From contig NZ_CP109473.1 of NCBI RefSeq assembly GCF_036227405.1, positions 2,480,001 through 2,544,000 on the forward strand: a stretch of 64,000 nucleotides of DNA. Direction: 5' to 3'. This DNA comes from Streptomyces sp. NBC_01460. Its GTDB lineage: Bacteria; Actinomycetota; Actinomycetes; Streptomycetales; Streptomycetaceae. Of the stretch, positions 59,891-64,000 are shown in pieces. The position numbers and the translations under genes are program-made. The notes under the pieces are model-generated. The model searched no databases. It had not been told where the DNA came from and worked only from the letters and a program-made list of their open reading frames with translations. Each line of letters starts with the position of its first letter. The stretch's first letter is position 1.

Positions 59891-59938
59891 TGGGCCCCGA
59901 TCGGTTCACGTCCCCAGACCGAAGGAGCCCCACCTCCC

Positions 59939-60397
59939 ATGTCCATACGCCTGAACCGGGCCCAGCCCTATGCGCTCGGCCTCTTCCGCGTCGTCATCGG
60001 CTTCCTGTTCGCCTGCCACGGCGCCGCCTCGCTCTTCGGAGTCCTCGGCGGCTCCGCGGGAGGCGGCACCGTACCCGCCGGCACGTGGCCGGGCTGGTAC
60101 GCCGCGGTGATCCAGCTCGTCGGCGGCACCCTGGTCGCACTCGGCCTCGGCACCCGCATTGCCGCGCTGATCTCGTCCGGCTCGATGGCCTACGCGTACT
60201 TCAAGGTGCACCAGCCCGAGTCGCTGTTCCCCCTGCAGAACGGCGGCGAGGCCTCGGCGGTCTTCTGCTGGGCCTTCCTGCTGCTGGTCTTCACCGGCCC
60301 CGGCGCCGTGGCCCTGGACCGGCTGTTCTCCTCACGCGGCGGCTCCGCACGGGAGAGCGCACCCGCTCGCGAGAAGGCCCAGGCCGTCTCGGTCTGA
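59939..60397 (+). CDS. DoxX-family membrane protein
   Basis: 152 residues, four membrane segments. N-terminal motif ALGLFRVVIGFLFACHGAASLFG, then GWYAAVIQLVGGTLVALGLGTRIAALISSG, typical of DoxX. In mycobacteria DoxX joins superoxide dismutase and a sulphurtransferase in a membrane complex against oxidative stress. The C-terminus is polar and basic (ARESAPAREKAQ). AAGGAG lies about 12 bases before ATG 59939; an iron-box-like site lies 49-67 bases upstream, which would tie it to iron or redox control (inference). Confidence 0.9.
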   Translation: MSIRLNRAQPYALGLFRVVIGFLFACHGAASLFGVLGGSAGGGTVPAGTWPGWYAAVIQLVGGTLVALGLGTRIAALISSGSMAYAYFKVHQPESLFPLQNGGEASAVFCWAFLLLVFTGPGAVALDRLFSSRGGSARESAPAREKAQAVSV

Positions 60398-60414
60398 CCC
60401 GCCCGCTCCCCACG

Positions 60415-60447
60415 CCCCGGCCCCCCTCCTCCCGAGGGGGGCCGGGG
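60415..60447 (+). terminator. Hairpin terminator after doxX
   Basis: Perfect 14-base-pair arms CCCCGGCCCCCCTC and GAGGGGGGCCGGGG with a 5-base loop, 18 bases past the stop codon. Confidence 0.9.
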
Positions 60448-60585
60448 TCGTACGTGACCTGTGCGACATCCGCCGCCCGCCCGGCGAATACCAGGTGAAC
60501 CGGCTCAACGGCAGGCGTACGCTGTACAGCTGGCCCTGCCGCTCCTGCCGCTCCCCTGCGACGCCGCGGCGTCGCAAGGAACACA

Positions 60586-60613
60586 GATCACGGATCACGG
60601 ATCACGGATCACG
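60586..60613 (+). repeat. Four tandem GATCACG heptamers in the dedA leader
   Basis: GATCACG occurs four times without gaps, 17-45 bases before GTG 60631. Possibly slippage-prone; it lies in or next to the 5' untranslated region. Confidence 0.85.
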
Positions 60614-60630
60614 GGAACAGGGAGTAGAGA

Positions 60631-61293
60631 GTGCTCGAGAGTGTGGGTGCGCTGACCGGCAGCCCATGGATCTACGCGGTGGTCGCCCTCTCGGTACTCC
60701 TGGACGTCTTCCTGCCCGTCCTCCCCAGTGGCGTACTCGTGATCACCGCGGCCACGGCCGCGGCCGCGAGCACCACCACGGTCACGGCGGCGGCGGGTGA
60801 GGCGACCCGGCAGGTGCCCTCGCTCCTTGCGCTGACCCTCTGCGCGGCCACCGCCTCGGTCCTGGGCGACCTGGTCGCCTACCGCCTCGCCTGGCGCGGT
60901 GGCGACCGTCTCGACCGGGCCATCGCCCGGTCCCGGCGCCTCACCTCCGCGCAGGAGCGCCTCGGCGCGGCCCTGAGCCGTGGCGGCGGCGCGCTCGTCG
61001 TCATCGCCCGCTTCGCCCCGGCCGGCCGCTCCGTCGTCTCCCTGGGCGCGGGCGCGGCCCACCGCAAGGTGAAGGAATTCCTGCCCTGGTCGGCCGTGGC
61101 AGGGGTCGCCTGGGCGGTCTACAGCGTGGGCCTCGGCTACTTCGGCGGCCAGTGGCTGGGCGCGGGCTGGCTGGGCACGGCCGTCTCGGTCCTCGCCCTG
61201 TTCCTGGCGGGCGCACTGGCGGCACTCGTCGTACGCCGCCCGGCGCACGCCTCCTCCACGCCCCCCGTCACCGGAGCCCCGGCCGGGACCTGA
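60631..61293 (+). CDS. DedA-family membrane protein
   Basis: 220 residues with about five hydrophobic segments. Family signs: VFLPVLPSGVLVITAA near residue 28, RFAPAGRSVVSLGAGAAHRK near 125 (the conserved F-x-R-x-x-P-x-x-R-type motif), FLPWSAVAGVAWAVYSVGLGYFGG. DedA proteins act in lipid-carrier flipping and membrane homeostasis. GGAG lies 6 bases before GTG 60631. Basic/Ser/Pro C-terminus. Confidence 0.9.
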   Translation: MLESVGALTGSPWIYAVVALSVLLDVFLPVLPSGVLVITAATAAAASTTTVTAAAGEATRQVPSLLALTLCAATASVLGDLVAYRLAWRGGDRLDRAIARSRRLTSAQERLGAALSRGGGALVVIARFAPAGRSVVSLGAGAAHRKVKEFLPWSAVAGVAWAVYSVGLGYFGGQWLGAGWLGTAVSVLALFLAGALAALVVRRPAHASSTPPVTGAPAGT

Positions 61294-61309
61294 CGGCCCG
61301 GGCCGCCGC

Positions 61310-61531
61310 TCAGACCCGGGCGGCACCCCGTATCTCCAGGCCGTCCAGCAGCCGCTGGGTCGCCTCGGCGATCTCGGCCACGGCCCGGTCGAAGACCTCC
61401 TGGTTGTGCGCGGCGGGCGCACGGAAGCCGGAGACCTTACGCACGTACTGCAGGGCGGCGGCTCTCATCTCCTCCTCGGTGGCCTCTTCGGGGATGGCTG
61501 GCGGACGAAGCGTCTTGATGCTGCGGCACAT
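61310..61531 (-). CDS. DUF2277-family protein
   Basis: 73 residues. Starts MCRSIKTLRPP, the conserved opening of this family, and continues EEATEEEMRAAALQYVRKVSGFRAPAAHNQEVFDRAV. The Cys at position 2 and the RKVSGFR motif are family hallmarks. Function unknown. Start ATG 61531 with GGGAG immediately upstream; a longer open frame exists but starts outside the family pattern. The 92-base gap to the DUF1254/1214 gene shows no feature. Confidence 0.9.
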   Translation of the reverse strand: MCRSIKTLRPPAIPEEATEEEMRAAALQYVRKVSGFRAPAAHNQEVFDRAVAEIAEATQRLLDGLEIRGAARV

Positions 61532-61622
61532 GCTCCCAGTGTGCGCCGCACCACTGACAACGCACCCGAGGACGCATCCGAGCACCTGAGCACCTGACGG
61601 CTCGTCCTCAGACCTGCAGGGG

Positions 61623-62999
61623 TCAGGACGCCCCGGTCACCCGGGACGCCGGCCGGGCCTCCAGCCGCTCGACCGCCGGGACGACGTACTCCCCGTCCAG
61701 CACGGCCTGGCCGGGGAGGTGGAGCCGCAGCACCGGCCGGAAGGCACCGGCAGGGACCGGCAGCCAGTTCGCCGCCTCCTGAGGATCCTCGGGCCGCTCC
61801 GCGGACAGGTGCAGCGTCAGCGAGCCGTCGGCACCGTGCGCGAGCCCCGGCGTCCGCTTCCCGATGGCGTACCGGGCCGCCTCGTTCGCGACCAGGTGGC
61901 CCCCGGGGCTGTCGTACGCGGTCAGCGACCAGAAGGCCCGGACCGGTGGCGGCGGCGCGAGGCGCAGGACGTAGCGGTGGGCCCCGGTGAGGGGGCGGCC
62001 GCGGGAGTCGCGGGACGTCTCCGCGTACACCGCTTCGTACCCATGGGGCAGCCCGCGCTCCCGCCGCGCCGCCACCGCCCTGACCAGGTACGACGCCTCC
62101 CGGTCAGCGATCCTCCACTCCGGCGGACGGAGCGTGCCGACGCCGAGGTGGTCCACGTTGTAGTCCCGCAGGTGCGGAATCATCTGCCAGGCGCCCTCCG
62201 GGCCGCCGGGCGCCGGACGCCGGGCCGCCTCCTCCACCCGCAGCCTACCCAGCGCGAGCCCCCGCCCCAGGGCCCGCACGAGACGGGGCGCCGCCGACAC
62301 GTACGGCGAGATGCCCTCCTCCAGGAGCCCCAGGGGCTGGAAGCGGTCCTGGTACGCGCGATCGGCGGCGGAAGGCGGGAAGTCCGCCATCCACACCCGG
62401 AGCTCCTCGAAGAACCGCAGTTCCCCGGGGACCCCTGATTCCGTCGCCGGGAGCCCGGTCCGGTGGGCCCGGTCGCCCAGATGCGTGAGGGTGAGCTCCT
62501 GCTGGAGCGCCCTCACACGGGGCATGTCCTCGGGCCCGTCGCACGCGAGGCGGCCGACGACGGAGACGACGGAGGTCGGCGCGTCGATCACACCCGACAC
62601 CCCGTCGGGCACGGTGCCGGCCCAGCCGGGCGGCACGACCAGCCAGTCGCCCTCCGCCGTGCCGGTCGCCCGGGAGCCGAGATAGGCGAAGGCGTTGCTC
62701 CACGCGTCCACGAACTGCAGGACGTAGTAGGCGCCGGCGGTGTCCGGGACATGGAGCCGCACCGGCCCGCCGGACAGATCGAGCTGGGCGAGCGCGTCGA
62801 CGAGATCGGCCGGGGCGTACGGGACGTGCGTCCCGGGCGTGGCCGGCCCGTCCGCATGGGCGAAGTCGTTGAAGGGCGCGGGAGCGAGCGATCCGCAGCC
62901 CTCCTGGAGGCAGGCCTGGACCTCGGACAGCCGGCGGACGAGCGGCACCCCGTAGACGTACGCGTCGGCGGCCAGCGCCGTGAGCACGTCCGGCTCCAT
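61623..62999 (-). CDS. DUF1254/DUF1214 domain protein
   Basis: 458 residues. The N-terminal DUF1254 domain (1-170: DAYVYGVPLVRRLSEVQ, FNDFAHADGPAT, DAWSNAFAYLGSRATG) is followed by DUF1214 (about 320-440: FWSLTAYDSPGGHLVANEAARYAIGKRTPGL, SLTLHLSAERPEDPQEAANWLPVPAGAF). These two usually occur together; activity is not established. No signal peptide, although many relatives are exported. I prefer ATG 62999 (GGGGCGAGG upstream); GTG 63020 is 1 base after the stop of the upstream gene and is an alternative. Confidence 0.85.
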   Translation of the reverse strand: MEPDVLTALAADAYVYGVPLVRRLSEVQACLQEGCGSLAPAPFNDFAHADGPATPGTHVPYAPADLVDALAQLDLSGGPVRLHVPDTAGAYYVLQFVDAWSNAFAYLGSRATGTAEGDWLVVPPGWAGTVPDGVSGVIDAPTSVVSVVGRLACDGPEDMPRVRALQQELTLTHLGDRAHRTGLPATESGVPGELRFFEELRVWMADFPPSAADRAYQDRFQPLGLLEEGISPYVSAAPRLVRALGRGLALGRLRVEEAARRPAPGGPEGAWQMIPHLRDYNVDHLGVGTLRPPEWRIADREASYLVRAVAARRERGLPHGYEAVYAETSRDSRGRPLTGAHRYVLRLAPPPPVRAFWSLTAYDSPGGHLVANEAARYAIGKRTPGLAHGADGSLTLHLSAERPEDPQEAANWLPVPAGAFRPVLRLHLPGQAVLDGEYVVPAVERLEARPASRVTGAS

Positions 63000-63021
63000 G
63001 CGGCCTCGCCCCGGGTTCACG

Positions 63022-63450
63022 TCAGATGACCGGCTTCGCCCGGTGGGCGCACAGGGCCCAGATCACGAAGGTGTCGAGCGCGACGGAGATGATCGCCCAC
63101 ACCGGCTGGTACGGCAGCCAGACGAAGTTGGCGATCAGGTTCAGCGCGGCGAGCCCGATCCCCACGCCCCAGGCCCAGGCCGCGCCCTTGAGGATGCCCC
63201 ACCCGACGAACACCAGGATCACGCCGAGGACGAGGTGGATCCATCCCCAGGCGGTGATGTCGAATTTGAACGTGTAGTTGTTGATGCGCGTGTACACGTC
63301 GTCGGACGCGATGCCCGCGATCCCCTTGACGATGGAGAGGATGCCGTCGACGAGGAGCAGGACCCCCGCGAACATCACCCCGCCGGCAGCCCAGGGCCCG
63401 CCGGGGTCCGAGGGCCGCGAGGTGCCGGGTGCGGATGCTGACTGGGCCAT
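63022..63450 (-). CDS. DUF7144-like membrane protein
   Basis: 142 residues, four membrane segments: VMFAGVLLLVDGILSIVKGIAGI, then WIHLVLGVILVFVGWGIL, WAWGVGIGLAALNLIANFV and VWAIISVALDTFVIWALC. The short polar start and the loop ASDDVYTRINNYTFKFDITAWGW match the family seen in actinomycetes. Function unknown. GGAGGAG lies 5 bases before ATG 63450. It is just upstream of the DUF1254/1214 gene and may be co-transcribed with it. Confidence 0.87.
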   Translation of the reverse strand: MAQSASAPGTSRPSDPGGPWAAGGVMFAGVLLLVDGILSIVKGIAGIASDDVYTRINNYTFKFDITAWGWIHLVLGVILVFVGWGILKGAAWAWGVGIGLAALNLIANFVWLPYQPVWAIISVALDTFVIWALCAHRAKPVI

Positions 63451-63564
63451 GGGACTCCTCCACTCGACGAACCACCCCGCAGTACAGCGGGCAGATCCGA
63501 CCCTGTGCGCCCGTCTCCCCCACCACGACCCCGACGCACCCGTTCGGGTGACGGCACACCCTGC

Positions 63565-63909
63565 TCAGGGCGCTCCCACGGTGACGACCTGGCCCTGGGC
63601 GTCCACGGTGAGCGCGGCCCGCTCGACCTTGTTCGTCACCGCCAGGACCGCCCACACCACGCCCCAGACGCAGCACGAGAAGACCGTCAGGAAGGCGTGC
63701 AGCACATGGTTGACGGGCTGACCGCGCACCAGCACCGCCTGGCTCCCCGACCGCGACTCCACCCGCCACCCGGCCGCCACCCGCCGGCTCACGACCCAGT
63801 CGAGGATCAGACCCCGCTGCGTGGCGTCGGGAGCTCCTCCGCCCGCCCCGTAGTAGCCGGGGGGCGGCTCGAGCGACGCCTCGGGCCGGTGTGCTCCACG
63901 ACGCCTCAC
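63565..63909 (-). CDS. Small protein with one membrane segment
   Basis: 114 residues. A polar N-terminus with GYYGAGGGAP, then TQRGLILDWVVSRRVAAGWRVESRSGSQAVLVRGQ, a hydrophobic segment (HAFLTVFSCCVWGVVWAVLAV, about 75-95) and a short C-terminal strand pair. Unrecognised. GTG 63909 has GGAGG 8 bases upstream; GTG 63918, which overlaps the stop of the upstream gene, has no usable ribosome site. Confidence 0.7.
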   Translation of the reverse strand: MRRRGAHRPEASLEPPPGYYGAGGGAPDATQRGLILDWVVSRRVAAGWRVESRSGSQAVLVRGQPVNHVLHAFLTVFSCCVWGVVWAVLAVTNKVERAALTVDAQGQVVTVGAP

Positions 63910-63914
63910 GGGGC

Positions 63915-64000
63915 TCACCTCCAGGTGTCGAGATCTCCGCCTCGCCACTCGATCAACTCCGGCTGGTCCAGATCGATCTCGTCGACCCCCTGGGCGAACC
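63915..64000 (-). CDS. 3' end of an upstream gene (cut by the window edge)
   Basis: The frame ends in ...VDEIDLDQPELIEWRGGD LDTWR followed by TGA at 63915-63917. The acidic, Trp-containing C-terminus and the overlap with the next gene's possible start (GTGA) suggest a real upstream gene, but only about 28 residues are visible and nothing can be said of its function. Confidence 0.5.
   Translation of the reverse strand, partial: FAQGVDEIDLDQPELIEWRGGDLDTWR

Noticed and set aside
1..64000. tRNA, rRNA, CRISPR, insertion sequence, attachment site or prophage
   Set aside because: No cloverleaf, no evenly spaced direct-repeat array, no transposase or integrase coding sequence and no compositional break was seen.

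Overview
The window is a gene-dense, very GC-rich piece of chromosome from a Streptomyces-like actinomycete. The signs are G/C-biased third codon positions, frequent GTG starts, ATGA/GTGA start-stop overlaps, promoters whose -10 box lies about 6-7 bases before the start codon (leaderless messages), lipoproteins with short twin-basic leaders, and families typical of the genus (SCO2322 family, mycothiol-dependent isomerase-like proteins, DUF2277, DUF7144-like, GT87/PAP2 fusions). I annotate 59 protein genes; two are cut by the window edges. No stretch over 300 bases lacks a gene, and I see no rRNA, tRNA, CRISPR array, insertion sequence or prophage. This looks like ordinary core or sub-core chromosome rather than an acquired island.

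Layout: 1-2184 holds a minus-strand housekeeping operon (Nif3-like protein, zinc-ribbon coiled-coil protein, RNase H-type enzyme cut by the edge). 2269-4495 holds a tiny lipoprotein behind an iron-box-like site, a Pro-rich beta-propeller-like protein and a 58-residue protein. 4665-8292 is an ABC exporter with a two-component system. 8339-12331 carries two divergent DHA2-type drug exporters and peptidase E. 12387-17014 is an IclR regulator divergent from a DUF1177 / NCS1 permease / M20 hydrolase operon. 17151-21686 has small cell-envelope genes. 21699-25718 is an alpha/alpha-toroid protein / methyltransferase / GT4 operon divergent from a KstR-like regulator, with a perfect match to the KstR operator consensus between them. 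25872-31507 is a complete branched-chain-amino-acid-type (HAAT) ABC transporter with an alpha/beta hydrolase. 31529-36125 pairs a GAF/PucR regulator and 3-hydroxybutyrate dehydrogenase with a divergent secreted PHB depolymerase.

36771-42553 is the most interesting block. A cobalamin-riboswitch-like leader precedes a five-gene, overlap-coupled operon: two secreted, C-terminally membrane-anchored proteins (one a squalene-cyclase-like alpha/alpha toroid, one of the SCO2322 family) and the T, A and S components of an ECF vitamin transporter. I read it as a B12 uptake system with a surface capture module that may be analogous to animal intrinsic factor/transcobalamin. 42555-48151 is a complete quinate/shikimate catabolic unit (QuiC-like fusion, shikimate/quinate dehydrogenase, type II dehydroquinase, TetR regulator, MHS-family permease) with two copies of one operator-like sequence.

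48229-64000 is a mixed run: GT87-PAP2 fusion, serpin, GNAT, an MFS exporter fused to a winged helix, a zinc-ribbon/peptidoglycan-binding protein, a probable short hairpin RNA or attenuator, HAD phosphatase, FetB-like permease, secreted HNH nuclease, PhoD-like phosphatase, DoxX behind a second iron-box-like site, DedA, DUF2277, DUF1254/1214, DUF7144-like and edge genes. Functions are from reading the sequences; no database search was run.
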